DNA of 64,000 bases. Source: Dyadobacter sediminis (GTDB lineage Bacteria; Bacteroidota; Bacteroidia; Cytophagales; Spirosomataceae). The position numbers and the translations under genes were made by a program. Below are positions 45,916 to 54,785 of this stretch, in pieces (within the stretch, counting starts at the first letter, position 1; each line of letters begins with the position of its first letter). The stretch lies in contig NZ_VCEI01000011.1 of assembly GCF_005860765.1 (NCBI RefSeq), positions 434,001 to 498,000 of the forward strand, given 5' to 3'. Below the pieces are notes generated by a model. That model made no database searches and was not told where the DNA came from. It saw only the letters and a list, made by a program, of their open reading frames with translations.

Positions 45916-47955
45916 TTATTTTACAACCGGAAAAGCAACAATCCGCACTTTGGTAAAGCCGTAAGGAACAAGCGTGATTTTCTCGATTTCCGGGTTTACG
46001 TCACCTTTGTAAATGCCTTCCCTGTCCGTAACGGGCTGCCTCGCCAGGCCATCGACCACTTTCCAGTTCGGTATTTTTTTCGCGGAGGCGGTGATTTCAA
46101 CAGGCACATGCGCCAGATTCCAGACAAAGTTGCCGGCTACGGGCTTTCCATTGCTGACCGTCAGGTTGGCCGCCGGATTATTCACAATATCCTGTAACAA
46201 ACCGTAATTCCAGTCGGTTTCAGGAAAAACGCTGTAATAATCGCCTTCCACCTTGTCGTTTTCCTTTTTCCACTTTTCACCGATTTTCAATGCGTACACG
46301 AGCGGACCTCTTTCTATGGCTCTCGAATTTTTGCCCCAGTTGGAAGTTGTAACTTCCATGGGAAGCTGCAATGTAAGTTGGTCGCCGCTTTTCCAGGTAC
46401 GGTCAATCGTCACGATCCGAGCGCCTTTTTCTCTTCTTAGTTCTTTTCCATTTACTGATATTACGGCTTCCCTGCACCAGTTCGGAATACGGAGCTGCAT
46501 GGGAAAAGCAACCTCTTTTGACATGGTAAAATCAAAACGGATTTGGTCTTCAAACGGATAATTGGTAACTTCATGGATCGTCACTTCAGTTGCACTTGCC
46601 CCGACTTTTGCATTGATTTTATTCGGACTGTATTCCAGTGCTGCCAGGCCGTTGTCGGGCGTTGCATACCATAAATGGCTGGCAAACTTGGTCCAGCTCT
46701 GGTGCATGTTGGCAAGGCAGCACGTGTAGCCGCTGCGCATGCCAAGCACGTTGTTCATCTGCCGGTCAAATGGCAGGGAAAAATCAAAAACGCCGCGGCT
46801 GATCTGCACCTGATTGGCAATCTGGAAGTATTGTTTTTGGTTGTAATCATCGGTCGTCTGCGCGGGAAGTGCGTTGAAAGTCATTCTTTCCAGCGCATCC
46901 ATATACCGGATATCGCCGGTAACGGCAATGATTTCTTCCAGCGAATACATGGCTTCGGCAATCGTGCAAAGTTCCACGCCCTGCGTCGGTGCATTGCCGT
47001 GCAGATCTTCATCGCCGGAAAAAATGCCCATCGGCAAGCCGTGCAGATGCATCAGGTCGTCGAAGCCGGTTTTCAGGTTTTTCAGGTGTTTTTCATCCTT
47101 TGTCCGCTGGTAATTTACCGAAGGTGCTTTTAGTGCCATACCGACGTTTACAGCATGCCGTTGCATCCATTTGTCCTTGTTTTGCTGTGCGGCGGCGTTG
47201 ATAACCCAATCCCTGTTTCCCAGCCATTCGCTCCATTGAAAGGATTGTTGCTCAATCAAGGAAGCCAGTTCCAGCAGTGCCGGTTCTTTGGTAATGCCAT
47301 AAAGCCATTGTGCCATCATGGCATTGTCGGTTCCGCGTGACTGCGCCCATTCGGTCCATTTTCCGAGCGGACAGGTTTTCAGTGCGGCAAGCTGATACTG
47401 GAAATATTTTGACATAAACGGCACAACACGCGGATCGTTCGTAGCCTGATAATACTGTTTGATCACTTTCAGCATCACCATTTTCGGCCACCAGTCTTCT
47501 CCGGCAGCACAGTTTTCGGGTGTAATCTGAATATTCTTTTCGCGTTCATCCTTAGTGAGCGGGCCGAAATAGCCCGATGGCCGCTGGTGATCAATCGTCC
47601 AGTTAATGTATTTCAATACTTTATCTTTCATTTCCTTGTCGTCCAGCAAGTAGGCGAGAGGAACGGCTCCGTCCAGCCAGTAAGGCGTTTCTTCCCAGCC
47701 ATCGCCTTTTCCGCCAAGCCAGCCATTGTCATTTTTGATTTTTGCGTAGACTTCATCCAGATGCCCGGTTGTGCCTTTGCGCATGGTTACCAGTTGATCT
47801 TTAAGCCAGCCTTCGGGCTTGATGGCCGATAACGGAACTTCCGAATAGGGCTGCGCAGCCAGCGTCTGCGCATGCAGGATTTTTGATCCGGGTAAAACCA
47901 GAGCAAAAGACAAGATTATGGCTTTTGTCAAAAGGGCAAATTTCTGATCGGACAT
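45916..47955 (-). CDS. Secreted GH127-type beta-L-arabinofuranosidase-like glycosidase (DUF1680)
   Basis: 679 residues with a signal peptide (core at about residues 10-25, ending LHAQ). The (alpha/alpha)6 barrel region contains SGYFGPLTKDERE, WWPKMVMLKVIKQYYQAT and the GYTCCLANMHQSW stretch (about residues 415-427). The paired cysteines of that stretch are the zinc/nucleophile cysteine region of GH127/GH146 enzymes. Downstream are two beta-sandwich domains (AFPMQLRIPNWC..). Family activity is release of beta-L-arabinofuranose from plant glycans or hydroxyproline-linked oligosaccharides; close relatives in Bacteroidota are not all tested. Together with the GH106-like enzyme it suggests use of plant cell-wall side chains. 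Confidence 0.85.
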   Translation of the reverse strand: MSDQKFALLTKAIILSFALVLPGSKILHAQTLAAQPYSEVPLSAIKPEGWLKDQLVTMRKGTTGHLDEVYAKIKNDNGWLGGKGDGWEETPYWLDGAVPLAYLLDDKEMKDKVLKYINWTIDHQRPSGYFGPLTKDEREKNIQITPENCAAGEDWWPKMVMLKVIKQYYQATNDPRVVPFMSKYFQYQLAALKTCPLGKWTEWAQSRGTDNAMMAQWLYGITKEPALLELASLIEQQSFQWSEWLGNRDWVINAAAQQNKDKWMQRHAVNVGMALKAPSVNYQRTKDEKHLKNLKTGFDDLMHLHGLPMGIFSGDEDLHGNAPTQGVELCTIAEAMYSLEEIIAVTGDIRYMDALERMTFNALPAQTTDDYNQKQYFQIANQVQISRGVFDFSLPFDRQMNNVLGMRSGYTCCLANMHQSWTKFASHLWYATPDNGLAALEYSPNKINAKVGASATEVTIHEVTNYPFEDQIRFDFTMSKEVAFPMQLRIPNWCREAVISVNGKELRREKGARIVTIDRTWKSGDQLTLQLPMEVTTSNWGKNSRAIERGPLVYALKIGEKWKKENDKVEGDYYSVFPETDWNYGLLQDIVNNPAANLTVSNGKPVAGNFVWNLAHVPVEITASAKKIPNWKVVDGLARQPVTDREGIYKGDVNPEIEKITLVPYGFTKVRIVAFPVVK

Positions 47956-48066
47956 AACGGATTTTCAGAATACGGGAAACAGTACTTCTTTTAACTGGCA
48001 GGCAGCCATGCAAAGAAGTTGGGATCGAGACATTTTTACTTCCTGTTCCGTTCTGAAAATAACGGA

Positions 48067-49014
48067 TCAGTTGCTTCCGCTTTTACCAAAAAACCTGGAT
48101 TTCGGGCTTTTTCTGTTGATCAGGTCTTTTAAAGCTTCTGCCGTTTCAATGGGATAATCGGATTCGATGATGGAAGCACCGTCTTTGGCCATGTTCACGT
48201 ATGCGGCTTTTCTCTCGTCTGCACTTTTCAGTTTGTCGTAGGAAGATGCCGCTGAAATCATGCACATGGCGCCTTTTTGATGAAGCAGATCGTATAATTC
48301 CTTGTTTTCCGGCTTCACCTGCGGCCCGATGTACGCGATAAGCTGTGAAAATGGCACGCCGGCTTTTACATAATCATCATATTCTTTCCGGTTTCGAATA
48401 AATGCCGAAAACATGCTTCTTTTGTCATTTTTCAGATAAAAAAGGGCCTGCTCCGGATGATGTACGGTCAGCATGACAAAAGCATCCGCATGGTGCTTGC
48501 GAATGATGGCTGCTGTCATTTCCAGCGGTACATCTTTATGGTCGAGGTTCAGGATCGTTTTGCCGCGTGCCCATTCAATCACTTCGGACAACGTGGGAAT
48601 GGAATAATCGGTAACGTTTCCTTCTGCATCTTTAAGGCGGAATTTCAGCAGTTCAGCGTATGTGTAATCCGAAACTTTTCCGGTTCCGGTTGTCGTACGT
48701 TCCAACGTGGCATCGTGCATCAGCACGATCACGCTGTCTTTGGTCAGACGCGGATCTATCTCAAAAAAAGCCGGCGTATGTTTCAGCGTATTTTCAAAAG
48801 TGGCCACCGAATTCTCCGGAAATCCTTTGACCATTCCGCCGCGATGACCTGCAATAATGAGGATGTCGTTACCCGTAAATGTAAAAAAGTTGTGAAGTTC
48901 TTTGGCACTGTTTATTTTCAGAACGTTCAGCACATCCTGCGCACGGGCGGAAAGCAGACCAGTGAAATACAGATTGAATACAAAAGCAAGTTTAAAGATC
49001 AGGTTCTTTTTCAT
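48067..49014 (-). CDS. Glycerophosphodiester phosphodiesterase family protein
   Basis: 315 residues with a signal peptide (MKKNLIFKLAFVFNLYFTG...ARA), so periplasmic. The GDPD TIM barrel is recognised by AGHRGGMVKGFPENSVATFEN (about residues 55-75; catalytic His, Glu), EIDPRLTKDSVIVLMHDATLERTT (metal Glu/Asp and second catalytic His, about 85-108), and ILNLDHKDVP. Hydrolyses glycerophosphodiesters to glycerol-3-phosphate and an alcohol, for lipid or phosphate scavenging. Stands between the GH127-type gene and the amino-acid permease. Confidence 0.92.
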   Translation of the reverse strand: MKKNLIFKLAFVFNLYFTGLLSARAQDVLNVLKINSAKELHNFFTFTGNDILIIAGHRGGMVKGFPENSVATFENTLKHTPAFFEIDPRLTKDSVIVLMHDATLERTTTGTGKVSDYTYAELLKFRLKDAEGNVTDYSIPTLSEVIEWARGKTILNLDHKDVPLEMTAAIIRKHHADAFVMLTVHHPEQALFYLKNDKRSMFSAFIRNRKEYDDYVKAGVPFSQLIAYIGPQVKPENKELYDLLHQKGAMCMISAASSYDKLKSADERKAAYVNMAKDGASIIESDYPIETAEALKDLINRKSPKSRFFGKSGSN

Positions 49015-49157
49015 AGAGCATCAGGTTTAAAGGCCGGTTAGTCAAAGTAGGAAACCGGAAATTGCAAGGTTACCAAAATGCAATGATGCGGAATATTTGC
49101 AGTTTGTTAAACGTTCCTGCAGGAATTTAATAAAATGACAATATAGCGAGGGGTGGG

Positions 49158-49312
49158 AGCTGTTAGCTGTTAGCCGTTAGGTTTTAGTCCTAAGCCTCCG
49201 GAATTTTTTTTCATGTTGCCAGTAGTTTGTTGTTAAAGACCAGAAGCTAAAGGCCAAAAGCCAATAGCCAGAAGCTAATAGCCAACAGCTAATAGCCAAC
49301 AGCCAACAGCTA
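49158..49312. repeat. Heptamer repeats forming two inverted arms
   Basis: The left arm (49158-49192) has units agctgtt, agctgtt, agccgtt, aggtttt. The right arm (49242-49312) has about ten units of the type agccaac/agctaat, running up to the permease stop codon. The left arm resembles the complement of the right arm, so the region can fold back. The same heptamer family occurs at 8116-8150. Function unknown; the position directly after the permease gene would allow a role in transcript ending. Confidence 0.7.
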
Positions 49313-50644
49313 CTCGCTTTTCTGCTTTCGGTTGTAATAATAATATACAGGTATTCCCGAGCAAATGAGTAGAAGTCCGGTTAACGTTTGCATCGGCTGA
49401 TTGATGGTGCTGACGATCACGAGTACAAAACAGAACGTGGAAAAAACAGCCGGAATCCAGAGCGGAACCTTGTATGGACGATGCATTTTGTTTTTACGGA
49501 ACAGAATGACGCCAAAAGAAGCGGCACCGTAAAACAGAAAGGAAGCAAACACCAGCAGATCTGTCAGCACATCAAAGCTTCCGGACCATACAAGCACAAT
49601 GGACCAGATGGCCTGAATAAGGATTGAAAAGGAAGGCGTGTTGTAAACCGGGTGAATGTCAGCAGCTTTCCGGATAAACAAACCGTCTCTTGCCATGGCA
49701 AAAAATATCCTTGCAGAAAGCAGTATGGTTCCGTTTGTGCAGTTGAACGTGGTGACTACAATCAGTACCGACAACAAAATGGCGCCGTAACTGCCGCCCA
49801 GAACACGTGCAACCTCAACGGCTGCAATCTGGCCCGGACGCAGGCTTTCAATCCGGCCAGCCGGCAGCACATAAAGGTAAACGGCATTGATCATCAGATA
49901 AAGCAGAATGACAATGAGCGTTCCGGCACCTAATGCAAGCGGCAGGTTGCGCTGCGGATTTTTGACCTCTTCGCCTGCAAAACCGATGTTGTTCCAGCCT
50001 TCATAACCCCAGAAAGCACTTAAGGAAGCCGCAAACAGGGCGATAAACAATTTCCAGCCGGTCGGGACCTGCGTGTTGGTACCGGTGAAATGTGCAAATT
50101 TTCCTTTTCCGGATGTTAACGCAAGCACCACAAAAGCCAGAATGGACAACACAATTGCTGCAATAAAATAGGTGCTCAGTTTTTCGCCGAAATGTACGCC
50201 GCGGTGGTTTACATAGCTCAGGGAAAGAATCAGCAGCGAAGCAATGATCTGGATACTGCCATTGCCAAGCATATGCAGGCCCGGAATGATTTCATGAATG
50301 GATTCTGAAAAGACGTAGGCAAGGGCCGCAATCGTGGCCGTTTTCATGACTGCAAAACTTCCCCAGCCGTACAGAAAAGAGAAAAATTTGCCGTATATTT
50401 TTCGAAAGTAAATGTATTCGCCTCCGGAACCCGGCATCATGGACGCCAGTTCGGCATTGCTCATGGCGCCCATCAGGCTCAGTGCGCCTGCGAGTGCCCA
50501 GCAAAGCAGCACCAGAGCCGGAGAATGCAGTTCAGCAGTCATCGGCGCTACTTTTTTGTAAATCCCGGAACCGACAATGGCGCTGACAACCAGAAATATG
50601 GCCGAAACCGGATTAATGGATGGCTTTAAAGAATTGCTGCTCAT
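49310..50644 (-). CDS. APC-family amino acid permease
   Basis: 444 residues with about 12 membrane helices, typical length for the amino acid/polyamine/organocation superfamily. The first helix shows the substrate-backbone motif VSAIVGSGIYKK (about residues 20-31, the GSG break), and the sixth SAFWGYEGWNNIGFAGEE. Probably a proton-coupled importer of an amino acid or a small acidic compound. The start ATGA overlaps the stop of the enolase-superfamily gene by 4 bp, so it is last in a three-gene operon with that gene and the DUF1611 gene. The substrate is therefore likely a D-amino acid, a dipeptide component or an N-acetyl amino acid (inference). Confidence 0.9.
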   Translation of the reverse strand: MSSNSLKPSINPVSAIFLVVSAIVGSGIYKKVAPMTAELHSPALVLLCWALAGALSLMGAMSNAELASMMPGSGGEYIYFRKIYGKFFSFLYGWGSFAVMKTATIAALAYVFSESIHEIIPGLHMLGNGSIQIIASLLILSLSYVNHRGVHFGEKLSTYFIAAIVLSILAFVVLALTSGKGKFAHFTGTNTQVPTGWKLFIALFAASLSAFWGYEGWNNIGFAGEEVKNPQRNLPLALGAGTLIVILLYLMINAVYLYVLPAGRIESLRPGQIAAVEVARVLGGSYGAILLSVLIVVTTFNCTNGTILLSARIFFAMARDGLFIRKAADIHPVYNTPSFSILIQAIWSIVLVWSGSFDVLTDLLVFASFLFYGAASFGVILFRKNKMHRPYKVPLWIPAVFSTFCFVLVIVSTINQPMQTLTGLLLICSGIPVYYYYNRKQKSE

Positions 50645-51696
50645 GAAATGCCCGGTCTGGAAAGAATGGAGAGGAAGCCGTCTTCAAGGATGAAACCACT
50701 ATGATCGCTGTCTTCCAGCAGGTCAAAACTGCCGTCCAGATCCAGGTAACGGGTGTGGGAACAAGCAAAGGCGGCATGCAGCGCTGCTGAGATACTAATG
50801 CTGCTTTCGTCATTGCAGCCCCAGAAAAGCGCGATGTCTGCTTGCCGGGCGATGTTTGCTATTTCAAAAGCGGCCGTTATGCCGCCGCATTTCATGAGTT
50901 TGATATTGAAAATTCCGAAAAGCCCGTCTTGCGCCAGTTCCAACGCCGTTTTCGCATCTTTTAATGATTCATCGGCAGCCAGTTTATTTCTGATTGCTCC
51001 GGGAAATTCCAGCAGTTCCATGTTCATGCGCGGGGAAAATGGCTGTTCGGTGAGTTCAAGCGGCAGGAATGCCGTTTTATTCAGAAAATAGCGAAGGTTT
51101 TCTGTTGTATAGCCTTCATTGGCATCCACCCGGATGGTAAAGTAATCACCGAATGTCTCGTACAAACGAATGATCCGCTCCGCATCTTCTTCAGTATCAA
51201 TGCCTGTTTTTACTTTCAATACCTTAAAACCCTGCGATTTGTATTCCCGTGCTTCCTGCAATGTGGCCGTGACGTCTTTGATGCCGATCGTAACGGAAGT
51301 AAGCATCTTGCTGTGATGGCGGCCGTAGAAATCGACAATGGGCAAGCCGATCCATTTTCCAAAAGCATCGTGCAGCGCCATATCAATGGCCGCCATGGTT
51401 GCCGGAAACTGTTGATATATTTTTCTGAAATTTCCAATGAGCGCATGAAATTCCCGGATATCTTTTTCGGCAAGTCCGCTTTGCACCTCGTCCGAATGCA
51501 GGTTACGGAGCGTCTGCAAAGGGGTTTCGCCGATTACTTCCGGATCAGGATTGGCAGCGCCCCTGCCGCAGATTCCGTTGGAAAGATGTATTTCCAGAAA
51601 AATGATTTCGGCCGTGTAAATTGTTTCGCGTGCAATGGTATAAGGTTTCTTTAATGGGATCAACTTGGCGTAGGCGCGTACCGTTTTGATGTTCAT
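50641..51696 (-). CDS. Enolase-superfamily dipeptide epimerase / N-acetyl-D-glutamate racemase-like (DgcA)
   Basis: 351 residues of the muconate-lactonising/Ala-Glu epimerase subgroup. Catalytic Lys in LKVKTGID (KxK, about residues 158-165) and metal ligands Asp in RVDANEGY, Glu in ELTEQPF and Asp in LAADESL (about 192-248). The second catalytic lysine is in IKLMKCGG (about 268-275), so the active site is complete. Such enzymes racemise the alpha carbon of L-Ala-D/L-Glu dipeptides. The pairing with DUF1611 (DgcN) matches the D-glutamate catabolic pair DgcN-DgcA, where the enzyme racemises N-acetyl-D-glutamate. Both readings point to D-Glu handling. Overlaps both neighbours by 4 bp. Confidence 0.9.
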   Translation of the reverse strand: MNIKTVRAYAKLIPLKKPYTIARETIYTAEIIFLEIHLSNGICGRGAANPDPEVIGETPLQTLRNLHSDEVQSGLAEKDIREFHALIGNFRKIYQQFPATMAAIDMALHDAFGKWIGLPIVDFYGRHHSKMLTSVTIGIKDVTATLQEAREYKSQGFKVLKVKTGIDTEEDAERIIRLYETFGDYFTIRVDANEGYTTENLRYFLNKTAFLPLELTEQPFSPRMNMELLEFPGAIRNKLAADESLKDAKTALELAQDGLFGIFNIKLMKCGGITAAFEIANIARQADIALFWGCNDESSISISAALHAAFACSHTRYLDLDGSFDLLEDSDHSGFILEDGFLSILSRPGIS

Positions 51697-52733
51697 TTCA
51701 GAAGGGATTTCAGAGCCGGAATAATGCGGTCGCAGCCTTCCTGAATGGGAAGCAGAACGGGAATGCCAAATCTTTCTTCATAATCAGCGCGGTAACTTTC
51801 CATTTCATCTGCTGTACAGTCTTCTGTGTTCAGCGCAAGCGCAATGACTTTCGAGCCGTATAATCCGATCAGTTCCATTTCGGTTTCCAGCGACGGAATT
51901 TTGCCAAAATGCGGTTCCTTGTCAAAAAATTCCCTTTTGGGAGAATGCACCAGAATGACATGCCTTGCACAGCCGGACAGCATAAATTCCGCCCCGCATG
52001 GTCCGCTCGGATTGCGGAGTGCAGACTGTCCTTCCAGAAAAATGAACTGAGGAGCAGTTTCTGCATGGCACGTCAGAATGGCGTTTTCCAGCTCACCGGA
52101 AACAAAATCGTTCAGCGTGGAATCAAAGATAAATCCATATCTGCCGCCCTGTAGCCAGCCCGTCTGGCCGGTATAGATCATCTGTGTATCTATTCCGGCA
52201 TCCGAACAGGATTTCATGAGCAATCTGGTCGTCGTACGTTTTCCAAGTGCGCAGTCGGTTCCCATAATGGCCACTACGGGTGTTTTCAGATGCAGGATTT
52301 CTCCCGTCCAGAAATGCAGATCGGAAAATTTTTTCGGTTTACGGATATCGGTCAGCTGTACATGGTGAAGTCTGGCAAGTTCTGAAATGTCCGGCCGTTC
52401 GGAAAGGTAGTCATGCAGTCCGTTGACAATGGACAATCCGTTTTCAATGGCTGTTTTGACAATGTGCAGCATGAAATCCGGAAAACGGCCGCCTGTTGTA
52501 GCTACGCCGATGATACAATGTTGCGCACCGGTCGGCAAGGCATCCTCAACGCTGGCAAACACAGGAATGTTTCGGTGCTTTCCGTCCAACACTGTTCCCG
52601 CATCGCTGCCGGCATGCTGGGTGTCAACGACGCCGGTTATTTCAAAACGCTCGCTTTCGCGGATCAGTCCGTGCGCGGTTTTGGCATCTGCCGTATTCAG
52701 CAGGCCGGTGGTCAGTATAATGGCTTTGTCCAT
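51693..52733 (-). CDS. DUF1611 P-loop protein, DgcN-like (D-glutamate N-acetyltransferase-like)
   Basis: 346 residues. A Rossmann-like N-terminal domain (about 1-130) is followed by a P-loop domain with GTDCALGKRTTTRLL (about residues 158-172), the family signature. FIFDSTLNDFVSGELENAIL and FLEGQSALRNPSGPCGAEF are other family blocks. Related DgcN was reported as a D-glutamate N-acetyltransferase acting with DgcA; other members remain DUF1611. First gene of the operon and divergent from an Lrp-type regulator. A promoter with a 23-bp palindrome lies upstream. Confidence 0.88.
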   Translation of the reverse strand: MDKAIILTTGLLNTADAKTAHGLIRESERFEITGVVDTQHAGSDAGTVLDGKHRNIPVFASVEDALPTGAQHCIIGVATTGGRFPDFMLHIVKTAIENGLSIVNGLHDYLSERPDISELARLHHVQLTDIRKPKKFSDLHFWTGEILHLKTPVVAIMGTDCALGKRTTTRLLMKSCSDAGIDTQMIYTGQTGWLQGGRYGFIFDSTLNDFVSGELENAILTCHAETAPQFIFLEGQSALRNPSGPCGAEFMLSGCARHVILVHSPKREFFDKEPHFGKIPSLETEMELIGLYGSKVIALALNTEDCTADEMESYRADYEERFGIPVLLPIQEGCDRIIPALKSLLK

Positions 52734-52754
52734 TTACAAATTGATTATATAAGC

Positions 52755-52790
52755 CAAAATTAGATTAATATGCTTCAAATCACAGCATAT
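52755..52790 (-). promoter_or_regulatory. Promoter of the DUF1611 operon with overlapping palindrome
   Basis: -7 TAATTTTG on the minus strand (52755-52762). Five bp further upstream is the inverted repeat atatgct-N9-agcatat (52768-52790), which covers where the -33 would lie; no perfect TTG is present at 17-20 bp (TGTG at 18). The palindrome sits midway between the operon and the Lrp-type gene, so it is the best candidate for the Lrp site. Confidence 0.5.
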
Positions 52791-52859
52791 ATGTAATAAT
52801 ATTCCTTAAATGTTGTAAATAGCGGAATGCATGGCTATTAAACATTACTCAACAGGAAT

Positions 52860-53312
52860 ATGACAGACGAACCCGACAAGAAAATTCTGAACCTGCTCCA
52901 GAAAAATGCCAAGCTCACGATTAAGGAACTGGCCGAAACACTGGAAATGAGTACAACGCCCGTTTTTGAACGGATCAAGCGAATGGAAAGGGAAGGCGTG
53001 ATAAAAGGATATGTAGCGTTGGTGGATCAGGAAAAAGTAGGGCGCGGACAAACTGTTTTCGTCAACATCCGCATGCCCGTTTACACAGCCGAAAACATCG
53101 CCGGGTTTGAAGATCACATCCGGGAAATGCCTCAGGTGCTCGAATGTTACCATCTTGCCGGCCCGATCGATTATCAGCTGAAAGTCGTTGTGGAGAACAT
53201 CAAGGAATACGACCGGCTGCTGCTGGAAATTTCCAAGATCCGAAACGTAAATATCGAAAGCAGCGTCATCGTGCTTCATGACGTCAAACAGCAAACCGCC
53301 ATCACCCTGTAA
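52860..53312 (+). CDS. Lrp/AsnC-family transcriptional regulator
   Basis: 150 residues. N-terminal helix-turn-helix (LDKK-like start, LLQKNAKLTIKELAETLEMSTTPVFERIKRMEREGVIKGY) and C-terminal RAM ligand domain (FEDHIREMPQVLECYHLAGPIDYQLKVVVENIKEY). Lrp-type proteins bind amino acids and control their metabolism and transport. Here it is divergent from the DUF1611-epimerase-permease operon across 126 bp and 2 bp upstream of a serine hydrolase gene. It is the likely local regulator. Confidence 0.93.
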   Translation: MTDEPDKKILNLLQKNAKLTIKELAETLEMSTTPVFERIKRMEREGVIKGYVALVDQEKVGRGQTVFVNIRMPVYTAENIAGFEDHIREMPQVLECYHLAGPIDYQLKVVVENIKEYDRLLLEISKIRNVNIESSVIVLHDVKQQTAITL

Positions 53313-53314
53313 AC

Positions 53315-54469
53315 ATGAACTTGTTACCTATTCTGAAAATGCCTGAATCCCGTTTTTGCATTTCCATTATCAAATGTCTGTCCATGATAATTTTTACATC
53401 CGCTGTTCTGGGTTCCTGTAAAAGCAGCAGGCCGAATGCCCGCCTTGATCCGGAAGCAGGGCTGGATAAAATACTGGCGGACGTTCCTGATTTCAGCGGT
53501 GTGCTGCTGGTGGCCGAAAAAGGTAAAATCATTTACCACAAGGCAAAAGGCTTTAAGAATTTTGAATCCCGGGAGCCGCTTGAAACTTCCGATATCTTTG
53601 AACTGGCCTCGCTTTCGAAACAATTTACGGCCATGACGATCATGCAGCTGAAAGATGCCGGCAAGCTGTCTTTTGACGATCCCATCGATCGGTACGTTCC
53701 CGGTTTGCCTTATTCCGGCATTACAATCCGGCATTTGCTGACGCATACGTCCGGTTTGCCCGATTATCAGGAGATTATGGATCAGCATTGGGATAAATCA
53801 AAGATAGCCGGCAATGCGGATAACATTGCTTACCTGATCCGGTATCATCCGCCGGTGCTTTTTGAGCCGGGTACCCGATACCTTTACAGCAATACAGGTT
53901 ACATGCTGCTTGCGAGTATAACGGAAAAAGTTTCCGGTCAGGATTTTATTGCGTACTGTCAAACCAGGCTGTTTATGCCGGCGGATATGCAACAGACGGC
54001 GATCCGAGCCAACGCGGAAAAGAAACAATTGCCGAATCTGGCAAAAGGGCACCTTTATGTCAGCGAAAAACAGCGTTACGTTGCGGTCGATTCTTTTCCG
54101 CAGTTCAATTACGCCATCTGGCTTGGAGACCGTAAAGGTCCGGGACGCGTAAGTTCAACTTCCGCTGACCTGCTGAAATGGGACCGCATGCTTTACACCG
54201 GAAAAATGGCGAAGCCCAAAACACTGGAAGAAGCTTTTAAGCCAGCCCGATTGAAAAATGATTCTGCTTCCAGTTACGGATTTGGCTGGAAAATCAGGGA
54301 AGACAAAAATAAAGGTAAGGTCGTATGGCATGATGGCGACAATCCGGGCTACGCTACCTATTTTGTCCGTTATATTGATGCAGACAAAACCATCATCCTG
54401 CTCTGCAACAATGCGCACGTGAAATTGCCGGAAATGCTTGCGGCCGTGGAAAGCTTGTTGCAGGAATGA
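53315..54469 (+). CDS. Serine hydrolase, class C beta-lactamase/DD-peptidase family
   Basis: 384 residues with a lipoprotein signal (LGSC, Cys at about 34), so periplasmic and lipid-anchored. The catalytic SxxK is in LASLSKQFTAM (Ser at about 98, Lys at 101). YSN in YLYSNTGYM (about 189-191) is the second element, and the third motif (KTG-equivalent) is HDGDNPGY near residue 339. Family members include D-aminopeptidases, D-amino-acid amidases and esterases as well as lactamases. Two bp after the Lrp gene, so co-transcribed. With the D-Glu-type operon opposite, cleavage of a D-amino-acid-containing peptide is plausible (inference). Confidence 0.88.
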   Translation: MNLLPILKMPESRFCISIIKCLSMIIFTSAVLGSCKSSRPNARLDPEAGLDKILADVPDFSGVLLVAEKGKIIYHKAKGFKNFESREPLETSDIFELASLSKQFTAMTIMQLKDAGKLSFDDPIDRYVPGLPYSGITIRHLLTHTSGLPDYQEIMDQHWDKSKIAGNADNIAYLIRYHPPVLFEPGTRYLYSNTGYMLLASITEKVSGQDFIAYCQTRLFMPADMQQTAIRANAEKKQLPNLAKGHLYVSEKQRYVAVDSFPQFNYAIWLGDRKGPGRVSSTSADLLKWDRMLYTGKMAKPKTLEEAFKPARLKNDSASSYGFGWKIREDKNKGKVVWHDGDNPGYATYFVRYIDADKTIILLCNNAHVKLPEMLAAVESLLQE

Positions 54470-54480
54470 AATGTTTTTGG

Positions 54481-54523
54481 GCCGCCACTGGTTAACGGGC
54501 TTTTGCAGTGGCAGCCTTGTTTT
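54481..54523 (+). terminator. Probable terminator between convergent genes
   Basis: Stem gccgccactg/cagtggcagc with one C-A mismatch and a 15-nt loop, then cttgtttt. It follows the serine hydrolase stop by about 12 bp. Confidence 0.45.
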
Positions 54524-54545
54524 GCCAGCCGGGATATGATCGTTG

Positions 54546-54785
54546 TTACAGGAATACGTACCATACAAAGGCCATCAGCACGATCCAGAGCAGCGCAACA
54601 GTTCCCCAGAACTTGGTCGTGTATTTTTGTGACGGATGGTTTTTGGGATGGTAATCCGGTCTGCTGGCGGATGCTTCCTCGTAGATTTTATCCAGCCTCA
54701 TTCTTTCAAACATGCTGACATTTCCGTACTGCGGTTTGATATAACCTCTTTCGCCAGCACGCCTCACTTCGTTTTCTTTAAACAT
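54546..54785 (-). CDS. Small membrane protein, unknown function
   Basis: 79 residues from the ATG at 54785 (MFKENEVRRAGERGYIKPQYGN). A charged N-terminal 55 residues and one C-terminal membrane helix at about 60-78 (FWGTVALLWIVLMAFVWYVF), so a tail-anchored single-span protein. The longer frame to 54872 adds an unlikely leader. No family recognised. Convergent with the serine hydrolase gene. Confidence 0.6.
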   Translation of the reverse strand: MFKENEVRRAGERGYIKPQYGNVSMFERMRLDKIYEEASASRPDYHPKNHPSQKYTTKFWGTVALLWIVLMAFVWYVFL

